Assembly: GCA_933822405.4 (NCBI GenBank)
Contig: CAKOGP040001742.1
Span: 1 to 17,586 of the forward strand
Source of the DNA: Cylindrotheca closterium
Taxonomy: Eukaryota; Bacillariophyta; Bacillariophyceae; Bacillariales; Bacillariaceae
DNA length: 17,586 nucleotides
Direction: 5' to 3'
A model generated the notes under the pieces. The model did not search any database, was not told where the DNA came from, and saw nothing but the letters and a program-made list of their open reading frames with translations. Each line of letters begins with the position of its first letter. Within the stretch, counting starts at the first letter, position 1. The translations under genes and the position numbers were made by a program. Below are positions 8,639-17,371 of this stretch, piece by piece.

Positions 8639-10992
8639 TCACTCAATATCAAATCCTGTAGAAGACATGGTAATTGCGAGCTTCAATTTCTCTTTCAGAT
8701 CATCTTTTGAATCAAACATTGGGAGATCGATACGGTTGAAGCAAGTACTATGAAGATAACATTCGTGAGAGCGAGGGTAGATAAATCAATTTCAAAAGGG
8801 AGGTTCACTCACTGCGCTCGGGGATAGAGGCATACATCCATCGGTAGCCCATGGATCGTAAATAATCGAATGTTTCCATCATTCCCTTGCAAAACACCGA
8901 AGCCTCGGGACGGAACACCTGACGTCCCCGTCACAAACTGTAAGAGGCGCGCTTTCATCTCGTGATCCATTTCCGTGACAACCTCCCAGAACCACAGTAC
9001 AGCTTGATGCTCTTCGTCCTCCTCATACTCGCCAGAGTATTCTGTATATTTTTTCCAATCCGCCATGTCAATCTCAGGGAGACCGCACATCAGGAGCTCA
9101 AGCTCTTGAAAGTCAAAAATGGTCAACAACGGTTCCGGGATTACGTCGAAGAACCCCAATAGCAGTTCCGTTAGCTGTGGCTTGACCATATCCATAAGTT
9201 TATATTTCAGACATGCTTCCACATATTCCGGGAAGTTCTCGTTTGTAACCTCAATGTCGGACCCTCCCTTTACGAGTTCAATTTCTTGTTTCTGCCCCAT
9301 GATTTCTGACGTTGTCGTAAAGTCCAGACAGAGCATGGATATGTCGTCATCATTATCATGCATTCCCTGCAATTGCTTAAGATTGTTGTAGTACTCCGAA
9401 TCTATATGTTCAAGATCTTTGAATTGGATTGGCCATGCTAACATGTGCTTGTAAAGATGTTTGACCATATGGCCACACACCAATTGACGATCAAACATTG
9501 CTTTGCCCATGACACGACCCAGGAATCGATAATATACAAGGTGGTCTTCACAACAGAAGTCTGTGACGATACAATGAGAAAGAGGGGGACAATTGAGTAC
9601 AAAATTTGCTATTTGCTATTTGCACACGAAGTAAAGTGGCTTTTGAGACGTACCAGAATTTGGGTTGATGGTCATACTCATTTGATTTGTAGCACTCGAC
9701 TGCCACAAACCCATATCAGGATCAAAAATTTCTTCCGTGACGAGCTGGAACCATTCACGTGCAAGGCCGCCAGCATCGATGCCCATTTCTCCAATGAATT
9801 CGAAACGCCACAGTTTTCGCAAGTCTTTTCGACTTAAAGACATGACAGCATCAACAGAATCGCCCAGCAAAAACTCACGGCGCACATTCATTCTCATGTG
9901 TCCTTCATTCCACTCGACACAAAGCTGAGCACATGTATCCTGGAACCATTGAGCCTTGTCTGCAAAATCTTTAACCTGTGCATTTGCCAGGTCCGAATAG
10001 GTGACCAGGTCTCTGCCATCTGCAGCTTTGATCTTAGATTCCGTCGCAGACTCGTTGGCAGGGATAAGAGACAAGAGACCAGTTCGGATACGTGGGTCGT
10101 TACCAGGGCGAAAGTCCAATCGTCGCACGTACGCCGATTTTTCCATATGGAAACGCTTCGCGTTATCCACGTCACCCTTTTCATCCATTCTAACCCACTG
10201 GAATTTCAAATCAGTAGCACGGACAGTACGCTGCCAACCATCTTTTCCATATTTCATCTTGATCTGTGTCGCCTCGTTTGTCGCCTTTGGCTTTTGTACA
10301 AGTTCCAATGGTAACTTGAAACGGATTCGTTGCCCAGGTCCCGCATTTGGAGGACAAGTAACAAGCACTCGCACTCCTCCAGCCATCAACGCAAATGGAG
10401 ATCCCGGTGTGACTCCCTGTGGCACTTGCACTTCGAAAAGTTGAGTTGTTGGCTTGGGTTTTGGCTTCGCTTTAGGTGCAGCATTTGCAGGTGCATCAGC
10501 AGAGGGTTGTTGTGTTACATCAGTGGACATGGGAGGTGGAACAATCCTCACAGACATGCCAGCCCGAGCATTTTGAGGGCATGTTACCATCAGCTGCTGT
10601 CCTCCAACAATCACCGGGAACTGCTTTCCAGGTGCAGTCCCTTCTGGGATGCCCACCATGAAGGCAGGCGGGTTTGAGCCTTCGATCTTCCGGACATTGT
10701 CGGAATCCCGAGGTCTCTCCTGAGGAGGTGCGTCTGCTGGACCTTCCGCTGGAACAGTTATCTGCAGCGACTGACCAGCCCTGGAGTCGAGTGGGCAACG
10801 AACTCTTACAATTCTATTGCCAGCGTATACTTGAAATTCATCTCCAGGTTTCACATTGTCAGGGACAGTCACCCGAAACACTGTAGAGCCGCCTGGAACA
10901 TTCTTGGCTCCGGGTTTGCCTCCTTTATTCTTGGAGCCTTTCTTCCCTTTGGAAGACTTGGACTTTCCGCCGGAACCTCCAAACCAACCCAT
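8639..10992 (-). CDS. HECT-type E3 ubiquitin ligase with three N-terminal repeat modules
   Basis: Exons are 10992-9654, 9560-8813 and 8747-8639; the introns are 93 and 65 nt, and the product is 731 aa. HECT ligases take ubiquitin from an E2 on a catalytic cysteine and pass it to substrates. The HECT region (about 365-731) shows VRREFLLGDS, DLRKLWRFEFIGEMGID, GGLAREWF, EIFDPDMGL, INPNS, RFLGRVMGKAMFDRQL, FVTGTSGVPSRGF and the active-site HTCFN. Catalytic Cys698 is created across the last splice (CA|T ACT TGC) and the protein ends GFDIE. Residues 10-30 are Lys/Gly/Ser-rich. Three modules of about 45 residues follow (37-81, 109-152, 184-228) with the pattern VxVPxGVxPGxxFxVxxGG and VTCPxNAxxGxxxR, joined by Pro/Lys-rich linkers and probably binding partners. 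The start is the first true ATG, giving MGWFGG. The gene is divergent from the methyltransferase. Confidence 0.9.
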
Positions 10993-11275
10993 ATTCTTTA
11001 AACAAAAAATGTAAGTTTGCCAAACAACCGATGCTGCAAACCACCACGGAGGAACGCCTGGATACACAACCTCCTCGACGACTTAATTCACGAACGACCC
11101 TTAGGAGACTTTATAGAGTATCTCCTTATTCAATATTCAAAACACCAAAGTTTGAGGAACTGGATGACAAGCCCTAAATTGAGTGTTGAGTTGCTTTCTG
11201 AACGGCAGTGCTCAAAACGAAGTTCTTGCGGGGACTTTTTTCATGTCGCTTATGTCCTTTCCTTTGAGACAAACA

Positions 11276-11443
11276 GTACTGCAGTTCGCTACAGTAATAC
11301 CGTACCTGGTACCGGTGCCATACCAAGTCTTACGTAAAGCTGTACAGACGCCGTACGCAAACTTCTTTGTTCCGTTATGTACTGTACCGTACGTGTAGTA
11401 CCAGTTAGTACTTGTACGACCGTACCGGCATGTAATTTTGTAC
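11276..11443. promoter_or_regulatory. GTAC-tetramer cluster between divergent genes
   Basis: Thirteen GTAC tetramers lie in 168 bp, starting at 11276, 11302, 11309, 11342, 11353, 11379, 11384, 11389, 11398, 11408, 11414, 11422 and 11440. A random sequence would hold fewer than one. Many are in CCGTAC or GTACC context. The cluster is 139-306 bp upstream of the methyltransferase ATG and 284-451 bp upstream of the HECT ATG, so it may serve both. GTAC is self-complementary and works on either strand. The binding factor is unknown. Confidence 0.5.
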
Positions 11444-11581
11444 GAAACTTTTGTTCCGGTAGTGAAAAATGGTCCAAACTCTTCCCCTCTGTTTGTTTCG
11501 CACCTCCCCTCCGAATATGGGCCGCCACCCAAATCAGATATTCTGGAGACCGCGCCAAGAACCTCACATTATTTCTACGCA

Positions 11582-12962
11582 ATGAAGTTGTACTCATCCA
11601 AAAGTCGATGCTCGACACTATCAGCTGCTTGGATCGCCTATGCGGTACCTCATTCGACTAGCCTTGCTTTGAAATCCAACTTCTCGAGAGCCCAGTTCCT
11701 GTCGGCTGGAGCTGCGAGTTTTGTTACTGCAACCAGTGGCCTCGCTACGAATGCCGAGTCTTGCGACGCCATGGACAAAATAAAGACACAAGGAACTAAG
11801 AATCCACGATACATTGAGAAAGAGTTGGAGATGAAATACGCTGATGGTCCAGATGGTAATCCAAGAAGTAGAGGAATCTTGGTTCGTCGCGTAAGTCTAT
11901 TGAATCGGTCAGGGTATGCAGTTGCTTCGATTATCGGGGACAGCTGACATCATGGATCCAACTTCTACTCTGAGAGAGCAGTTTACTGGTGATTCGACTC
12001 CATACTCGTTTCCGGTTTCTCCCATTCGTTTGGTGAAAGAATGGCCCGAAAAAACACCCTTTCGTCCAGAAGATTTTCAGAGAGCCGACAGCCTTGATGA
12101 TTCGAGTTTCTACACCATCCCACGATTGGTGTATCATATCGACGAGCCTGCTGTTGCTTCGCTCACACAATATTATCGAAAAAACATACCAAAAGGTTCG
12201 GCAATATTGGGTACGTACAACCAACCTGTGATGCAACTGACTGCATCAGCACTGATCTCTCTAATTCGATATATCGTACACGAACGGCCGCGCTGCTGCG
12301 ATATAGACATATGCGCGAGCTGGGTATCCCATTTCCCACTAGGTTTGTCTCTCAAACAATTTCGTTACTGGTGCTGTTGCATTGTTCTCACTGGAGGATG
12401 TTCGTTTTCTGCGCTGTTTATCGATTGAAAATTCTCCAGAATTTCCCGATACGATGTCGAAAATATGTGCTACGGGTATGAACGCTTTGGAACTAGGATT
12501 TAACGATCAGCTAACTGGTGGATTCAAGGACAAAGACCTGAATGCAGACCCTACCCTTCCATATGATGATGCGTCTTTTGATGTTGTGACTTGTGTTGTG
12601 AGTATCGGTAAGTCAATGCAACAGCTCGCTTCAACATATGCCTGTTGTCCGAGTCTTATGGTAGTTCCGGTGCCGTCGAACTAGACTATTTGATTGAACC
12701 AGTCAAGGTGCTCGAGGAAGTCTGCAGAATTTTAAAGCCAGGTGGGAAAATTATCATCAGCCAATCCAATCGCTGTTTCCCAAGCAAGGCCATCAGTATG
12801 TGGCTTCAGATGAACGATCGACAGCATCTTGAGTTGATCAATGGTTATTTTCAATATGCCGGAGGCTTTAAAGAGCCTAGAAAAGCATTTGATATCACAG
12901 CAACTCAACCCGACAACTCCTATTGTGACCCAATGTTCATCATAGAGGCTGTGAAGGCATAG
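11582..12962 (+). CDS. SAM-dependent methyltransferase (LDxCxSWVSH family), five exons
   Basis: Exons are 11582-11890, 11982-12210, 12307-12342, 12440-12607 and 12685-12962; the introns are 91, 96, 97 and 77 nt, all GT-AG, and the product is 339 aa. The joins restore one continuous frame. Motifs in order are SAILDICASWVSHFP (SAM-binding strand, about 177-190), ATGMNALEL, DLNADPTLPYDDASFDVV, then CVVSIDYL, RILKPGGKIII, SNRCFPSKA and DPMFIIEAVKA. This matches class I methyltransferases of a plant/algal/cyanobacterial type with SWVSH in place of the usual GxGxG loop. The substrate is unknown. The first 60 or so residues are rich in Ser, Ala, Lys and Arg and poor in acids, which suggests an organelle transit peptide. 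The ATG chosen is the one before this stretch; an upstream in-frame extension to 11438 lacks a better start. It is convergent with the cyclophilin-like gene, 96 bp apart. Confidence 0.85.
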
Positions 12963-13058
12963 CTGCATCGATTTCTTGCAACTGCAAGTCTTTCAATTCA
13001 AAAAACGATGACAAATAGATTGAGCCTCGAGAATAGTATTACTTTGCTCTTCGCATCA

Positions 13059-14102
13059 TCATCGTTCAACGTTGGATAGTTCGAGGTGTGTCATGTGCAT
13101 CGCATTCACACGTTTCACCCTGACGAATGTAAATTCTCCATTCTGATTGGTAGATTCAAACAGACGTTGCAGGGCATCATACCCATCAATCACCCTTCCT
13201 ATACAAGTGTCTTTGCTGTCGAAGTTGTCAGAGAGATCCAACGTCATTTGCAATTTTCCATCGGCCGAGTTTCTGACTCCAACTGACCATGCCGTGTGCC
13301 AGTGCGGCGTATTGTGATACTCTTCAAATTGCAGCTGTCCACGTTTGAGCGCGTCTCCTTTGATAGGAGATAATTCTAGCAAAGGTTCATCTGGGTCCCA
13401 GCGAAAGGAAGCTCCATCCCACACATGCCTTCTGATCTGTTCTAGCCAAGTCCATGCAGAATGAGGTGTTTCTGGCCAAAGTAGAATGGTTACAAAAGAC
13501 CTTTCTTCCCCGGGCTGGAAAATGCGTGGATACCTTGCAGCAGTATTGTCCTTCGCAGCACCAAATCGATTTCTCGGATCGCTGAAATCAAGTTCAAGAA
13601 TTACTTTTACCGGACCTTCTCCATACTCACGAATGATCTGTTCTCTTCCAGCCTGCTCAATTCTTGCTCTCACACCCTCGACTCTTCCACTCAGTTCTTG
13701 CGCCATGCTGACGAGCTCGGATTTTCTTTCAATGATATCCAATGCTTCTTTGTGAATTCCCGTGCGATACATTCTGGTTCGAACATTTTCATGTAGACTG
13801 AGCGATTTTTTCTCTATCTTTTGTAACTGTAAAAGCAGTATGGACTCTTCTTCTTTGAATTGTAAGAGTTGATCAGAAGCCTTTGTCGCCCTTGAATGGG
13901 AGTGAAGGACTAGAAGGAACACAAGAAAAAGAATTGCAAGTTGCCCGAGCTTGGAATAAGCAAGGGTGAGCTTGCAGAAATTGGATATCCGTTTGCGAGT
14001 ACTGCGATCTCTTATATTGTTGAAGACTAAGGGAAGCATTGTATTCTTGGTGAAACTCGCCGCCCTGGATAGCTGCTTGCTGCCTGCTTGTACATGGTAC
14101 AT
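13059..14102 (-). CDS. Membrane-anchored coiled-coil protein with a cyclophilin-like domain
   Basis: This is a single exon encoding 347 aa. A basic N-terminus (RDRSTRKR at 31-38) precedes one hydrophobic segment at about 52-68 (LAILFLVFLLVL), so a type II signal anchor is likely, with the rest in a lumen or outside. Residues about 75-160 are heptad-like and rich in Glu, Lys, Leu and Gln, i.e. a coiled coil. Residues 161-335 (VKVILELDF, FVTILLWPETPHSAW, VWDGASFRW, KLQMTLDLSD, IGRVIDGYDALQRL) follow the strand order of cyclophilin-type peptidyl-prolyl isomerases. Residues equivalent to the catalytic Gln, Trp and His of human cyclophilin A appear absent, so binding or scaffolding is more likely than isomerisation. 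The start may instead be Met22 (14039), still before the anchor. Confidence 0.7.
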   Translation of the reverse strand: MYHVQAGSKQLSRAASFTKNTMLPLVFNNIRDRSTRKRISNFCKLTLAYSKLGQLAILFLVFLLVLHSHSRATKASDQLLQFKEEESILLLQLQKIEKKSLSLHENVRTRMYRTGIHKEALDIIERKSELVSMAQELSGRVEGVRARIEQAGREQIIREYGEGPVKVILELDFSDPRNRFGAAKDNTAARYPRIFQPGEERSFVTILLWPETPHSAWTWLEQIRRHVWDGASFRWDPDEPLLELSPIKGDALKRGQLQFEEYHNTPHWHTAWSVGVRNSADGKLQMTLDLSDNFDSKDTCIGRVIDGYDALQRLFESTNQNGEFTFVRVKRVNAMHMTHLELSNVER

Positions 14103-14163
14103 GACACAGTATAGCTCGGTTGTCGGAAAGACCTTTTTTCTGGCCCGGATACCGTGACACCCA

Positions 14164-14179
14164 CTCTGTAGTAATCGTG
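14164..14179 (+). repeat. Isolated degenerate copy of the foldback core
   Basis: CTCTGTAGTAATCGTG lacks one base of the core seen about 200 bp to the right. It lies alone, outside the three hairpin modules, and points to an older or eroded extent of that repeat. Confidence 0.45.
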
Positions 14180-14229
14180 TTTTGAGACTTTTCTAGTTTT
14201 TTATAAACCAGTGTTCCGGGAAATCGGTA

Positions 14230-14335
14230 TCTCGTTCGTTGTATTATTGGAGTCAGGGACATGCCGAAAAAATCTGTAACTGATTTTTTTGGTCAAAAAT
14301 GGCACTCCTTCCAGAAGGAGAAAAGCGAGCCATTG
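14230..14335 (-). repeat. Left member of a distant inverted repeat pair
   Basis: Read on the minus strand, this resembles 17030-17105 on the plus strand. Both share ACAGATTTTTTCGG(C/G)ATGTCCC preceded by an A-run and a TGC(C/T)-T-rich block; encoded peptides SYRFFRHVP and IYRFFRDVP also match. Identity outside the 22-bp block is about two thirds. It may be an old dispersed repeat or end sequences of a decayed element. Confidence 0.4.
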
Positions 14336-14363
14336 TCCTTCCGCCAGTGCGAGAAATTGCAAA

Positions 14364-14573
14364 AGGCCTAAAAAACCTGTAGATGGTCGTGAAAGTTCAG
14401 AAAAAAACCTGTAGATAGTCGTGAAAATCGAAAATTCTCTGTAGATAATCGTGATTGTGAACCAATAAATAATACTTAACAAAACCACGACCATCTACAG
14501 AGAATCTTCGATCTTCACGATTATCTACAGGTTTTTTCTGAACTTTCACGACCATCTACAGGTTTTTAGGCCT
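14364..14573. repeat. Foldback module A
   Basis: Two arms of about 89 nt (14364-14453 and 14486-14573) are near-perfect inverted copies around a loop of about 32 nt, with AGGCCT at each outer end. Each arm has three copies of the core CTGTAGATNNTCGTGAA or its complement at about 30-bp spacing: forward cores at 14377, 14409 and 14439, inverted cores ending at 14500, 14530 and 14561. Several differences in one arm are matched by G-T-tolerable changes in the other. Confidence 0.85.
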
Positions 14574-14631
14574 ATTTCATTTAACGCGCTACCTACTATT
14601 ACTTAACAATAGTCGCGTAGAACAAGAGGTT

Positions 14632-14818
14632 CTCTGTAGATGATCGTGAAGACAAAAAGTTCTCTGTAGATGGTCGTGAAAACTCAAAAGTCTCTGTAGA
14701 TAATCGTGGAATTGAACCGATAAGTATTACTTAACAAATTTCACGATCATCTACAGAGAACTTTGAATCTTCACGATCATCTACAGAGAACTTTGAATCT
14801 TCACGATCATCTACAGGG
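14632..14818. repeat. Foldback module B
   Basis: Three forward cores start at 14634, 14664 and 14694 (exact 30-bp period). Three inverted cores occupy 14740-14756, 14770-14786 and 14800-14816, also at exactly 30 bp. The loop contains TAAGTA and TACTTA facing each other. The variable dinucleotide runs GA, GG, AA in the forward arm and GA, GA, GA in the inverted arm. Confidence 0.85.
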
Positions 14819-14860
14819 AATTTTCAATTAACGCGCCACCACCTTCTATATAACAAAAGT

Positions 14861-15015
14861 CTGTAGATGATCGTGAAGACAAAAAGATCTCTGTAGATGG
14901 TCGTGAAAATTCAAAAGTCTCTGTAGATAATCGTGGAATTGAACCGATAAGTATTACTTAACAAATTTCACGATCATCTACAGAGAACTTTGAATCTTCA
15001 CGATCATCTACAGAT
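14861..15015. repeat. Foldback module C
   Basis: Forward cores start at 14861, 14891 and 14921; inverted cores are at 14967-14983 and 14997-15013. The loop is the same as in module B, and the dinucleotides repeat the GA, GG, AA order. The module lies 227 bp after module B and shares the trailing TTTTCAATTAAC(G/A)CGC tail, so B and C are tandem duplicates, with C having lost one inverted unit. Confidence 0.85.
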
Positions 15016-15060
15016 AATTTTCAATTAACACGCTACATCAATTTGTCGTATTCATACGGT

Positions 15061-15084
15061 AATGGAGATATAAATTTCTCCGTT
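15061..15084. repeat. Small hairpin
   Basis: AATGGAGA (15061-15068) faces TCTCCGTT (15077-15084) across an 8-nt AT loop, with one G-T-type mismatch. Function unknown. The rest of 15016-15306 shows no gene. Confidence 0.35.
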
Positions 15085-15306
15085 GAAGATCGTTAAATTC
15101 TGAATTTCTTTAAATGATCATTAAAACTCGATATACAACTGAAAATACCTTTAAATATATGAAAGCAACACCTCCCGGTCACTCCGAGACCGACCCGATG
15201 GCTTTGTCAAGTGATGTATGTGTGAGAGGATAAAGAATTTGATACATCGCATCGTACAGTAATACAGTAATATCCAATTAGTGTGCTTCTTTAAAACTAC
15301 AGTGCT

Positions 15307-15708
15307 CTAGGCTCCCCAAATTGGGTGTCCAAAGTTCATGGACAATTGCACGAGCACACAAACTGCTTCGAATGCGAATACATGTTTGTCATGGGGGTGT
15401 GTGAACTCTTTGTGCAATACCGCAAACTGGACAAGTTTCCCGTTCACTGCTTCATGTCTGCATCGTAGGCGAGATTTTGTGTTTGCCAACCATTTGGAGT
15501 CAGTGTGGGAGGGAAACGCAAACTTGTCGTTCCATCCTGGGACCTTGTTGTTAGTATAGCCCCTATCGGCAACAAGGAATTTGCCATCAGGAATTCTGTC
15601 TTTGACTTTGTTTTGGTAAATTTCTTTGTCGCTCATACCACCTCGGAACGGCCCATTGATTGAAACAATCTTTGCTGTATAAACACGAGAGGAGTACAAG
15701 GAGTACAA
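15307..15708 (-). pseudogene. Truncated DDE-superfamily transposase
   Basis: The frame reads KIVSINGPFRGGMSDKEIY, then IPDGKFLVADRGY, then RLRCRHEAVNGKL, then FEAVCVLVQL before a stop at 15307. This is the C-terminal half of a cut-and-paste DDE transposase of a type common in diatom and other stramenopile genomes. The second catalytic Asp (in VADRGY) and the Glu (in RHEAVNG) are present. The N-terminal half with the first Asp and the DNA-binding domain is missing. Upstream the frame runs into unrelated sequence read on the opposite strand, so the copy is broken. No terminal inverted repeats are evident next to it. Confidence 0.75.
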
Positions 15709-15910
15709 GGTCTTCCCAAACAGCTATTTCAGACCTAGGATCTACCAAGCTGTTCGCAAGCTAAAATTCATCAACTATTTGAACGACGCTAGAGAAGTAA
15801 AAGACAAAATGCTTAGATCCAAACAAAAAATCAACAATGAGGAAGAAATCGACGATATCCGTAAGGAACTCTTTGCAGTGAGAAGAAAAAAACAGAAAGT
15901 AGTAGCCTAG
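15683..15910 (+). pseudogene. C-terminal fragment of an unidentified protein
   Basis: An open frame without a start codon runs from just after a TAA at 15680-15682 to a TAG at 15908. It encodes about 75 residues including FPNSYFRPRIYQAVRKL and a Lys/Arg/Glu-rich helical tail (EEIDDIRKELFAVRRKKQK). It abuts and slightly overlaps the transposase remnant in the opposite direction, and the overlap contains a tandem GAGTACAAG (15692-15709). The composition looks like real protein, but I recognise no family. It is probably the end of a gene cut by an insertion or rearrangement. Confidence 0.35.
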
Positions 15911-16615
15911 CTTAGTAGTAATCTGTTATAAAAATGCTTATTGCTCGTAATAGTTCTTATGTGTCCAGAGCCTGACAACATCAATAAAGAAGAAATCAAC
16001 AAAACGATAATACCACAAATGAGATCTTGAGCAGAAATCAGGTAGCTTGACTTGGGAAGAGCAGTTCCGAGGGACCCTAAGTTGGCATATGGTATGGAAG
16101 TTAGTACGAAAGGCCACTCATCTTGGACATTCTTTCTTGTTGCGCATTGTCGTCGGCTTTGTGCTTGCCATTGAAAGACGAAGACATTGCATGTTTTGCT
16201 TGTAGTGGATTGTCGTTTCTGCTTGCCATCGAAAGACAGAGAACCGTCATCACGGGCGTCGTTGTCATGTAGTAATGTCCAAGGTGCTCCATGCTGACAT
16301 ACTAAGCAAGAACAACGCTCCAAAACAAGACATCGAATCTTAGACTGTCAAAGCAAGCCGTCCAGTATCTCTGGCACATCTTCAAACACAGGTTCTGGCA
16401 TTCCCTTTCAGGAGGGGCGACCAATACGTTTCTGTACCATTACAATACATTTGGAAGGTGTAGCACTGTCGCAACATTGTCTGCCGGAAATCAAGCAAGG
16501 AGTTGTGGTTTTCTTACAACAGTTTGGGCGATCTCTACTGAGACACGAGAGTCAACGGGTGCATAGCACTGGAAATACTCAGCCCTAATGAAGCAAGGAG
16601 GTTTCAACGGGTGCA
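15911..16615. other. Gene-poor stretch with degenerate repeats
   Basis: I see no supported gene. A pair of similar segments (16145-16185 and 16208-16242) shares ATTGTCGT, then TGCTTGCCAT(T/C)GAAAGAC. TCAACGGGTGCA occurs twice (about 16552 and 16605). A minus-strand frame over 16323-15907 exists but has no recognisable domain and spans these repeats. Confidence 0.4.
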
Positions 16616-16643
16616 AGCACTCAGCACTCAGCACTCAGCACTC
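16616..16643 (+). repeat. Heptamer tandem repeat, four units
   Basis: AGCACTC is repeated four times without error, followed by a diverged AGCTCTG. It is a minisatellite-type tract likely to vary in length. Confidence 0.8.
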
Positions 16644-16691
16644 AGCTCTGCAGTAATGAACAATAAGGAGTAGTGGTCATTTTCGAATTTG

Positions 16692-16771
16692 TCTGCAAGC
16701 GCAACCAGGTACAGGGGTGGGACCTCTTCAAGCGCAACCGAGTGATTGATGGGACCTCTGCAGGGGCAACC
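16692..16771 (+). repeat. Three degenerate ~33-bp tandem units
   Basis: TCT(G/T)CA(A/G)G(C/G)GCAACC recurs at 16692, 16725 and 16757. GGGACCTCT stands before the second and third copies. No coding function is seen. Confidence 0.6.
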
Positions 16772-16938
16772 GCGCCTGTTTATTGACAACAACTTTGGCT
16801 CGCGATCAAAATATACTTAAAGGATTGACTAATCAAAACCGCGGGACCGCTTTTCAGACCAAGATATTTTTGACATTTAATCAGAGAAAAATCAATAAAC
16901 AAATTAAATTTTTCTATTTATGGTCTATTTTTATTTCT

Positions 16939-17020
16939 TTAGGCCTGTTCCATCGACGAGCGGACCGCCGAGTGAAACCTTTAGGCCTGTTCCCGTCGAC
17001 GAGCGGACCGCCAAGTGAAA
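16939..17020 (+). repeat. Two 42-bp tandem units
   Basis: TTAGGCCTGTTCC, then TCGACGAGCGGACCGCC and AGTGAAA, occurs twice with a 42-bp period (AGGCCT at 16941 and 16983) and few differences. The unit is much more GC-rich than its surroundings. Confidence 0.75.
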
Positions 17021-17029
17021 TATATATCT

Positions 17030-17105
17030 TCCTGCGGCAGGGGGTGCTTTGGTCGAAAAAAAATGAAATCTACAGATTTTTTCGGGATGTCCCAGGAACA
17101 CCCGG
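17030..17105 (+). repeat. Right member of the distant inverted repeat pair
   Basis: This resembles the reverse complement of 14230-14335 (shared ACAGATTTTTTCGG(C/G)ATGTCCC core and similar flanks). The two copies enclose the foldback modules and the transposase remnant in inverted orientation. 17106-17371 holds no recognised feature. Confidence 0.4.
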
Positions 17106-17371
17106 CAAATGACGAAAATCCGTACCGCGCGGGGTCGACTGTGGGAATTCTGATGTCTTTCAATTGGCGATCCCTGCCTTAAATATATTTCAGGTTTTAA
17201 ACAATATCATTTTCACAGAACAACTTTATTTTCGATCTTTTCTGATCCTAATTCTCTAAATAACAACGGGTCATTTGATGGTCGCAGGGTCATTAAGAAA
17301 CTTCGAATTCCAAATCATATCAATAGACGGAATCCTGAAGTTGGGAGTTATAACTCATTGCGAGGGAATCC

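Noticed and set aside
8639..8747. HECT gene ending at the in-frame TGA at 8809 before the catalytic cysteine
   Set aside because: A GTGAGT donor directly before that stop and an acceptor at 8748 restore HTCFN and the normal HECT end, so the ligase is intact.
11017..11661. Several overlapping open frames upstream of the methyltransferase
   Set aside because: They run through the GTAC-rich promoter region in multiple frames with Tyr/Val/Thr-biased translations caused by the repeated tetramer.
14364..15015. CRISPR array
   Set aside because: The 30-bp period is superficially similar, but units occur in both orientations, the spaces between cores are not unique spacers, and the setting is an intron-bearing eukaryotic genome without cas genes.
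15907..16323. Minus-strand 138-aa open frame as a gene
   Set aside because: It spans degenerate direct repeats and shows no recognisable domain. A second overlapping frame of similar quality suggests chance.
16783..17163. Overlapping plus and minus open frames near the right edge
   Set aside because: They are made of the 42-bp tandem unit and the dispersed repeat; the match to the frame at 14201-14494 reflects shared DNA repeat, not a gene family.
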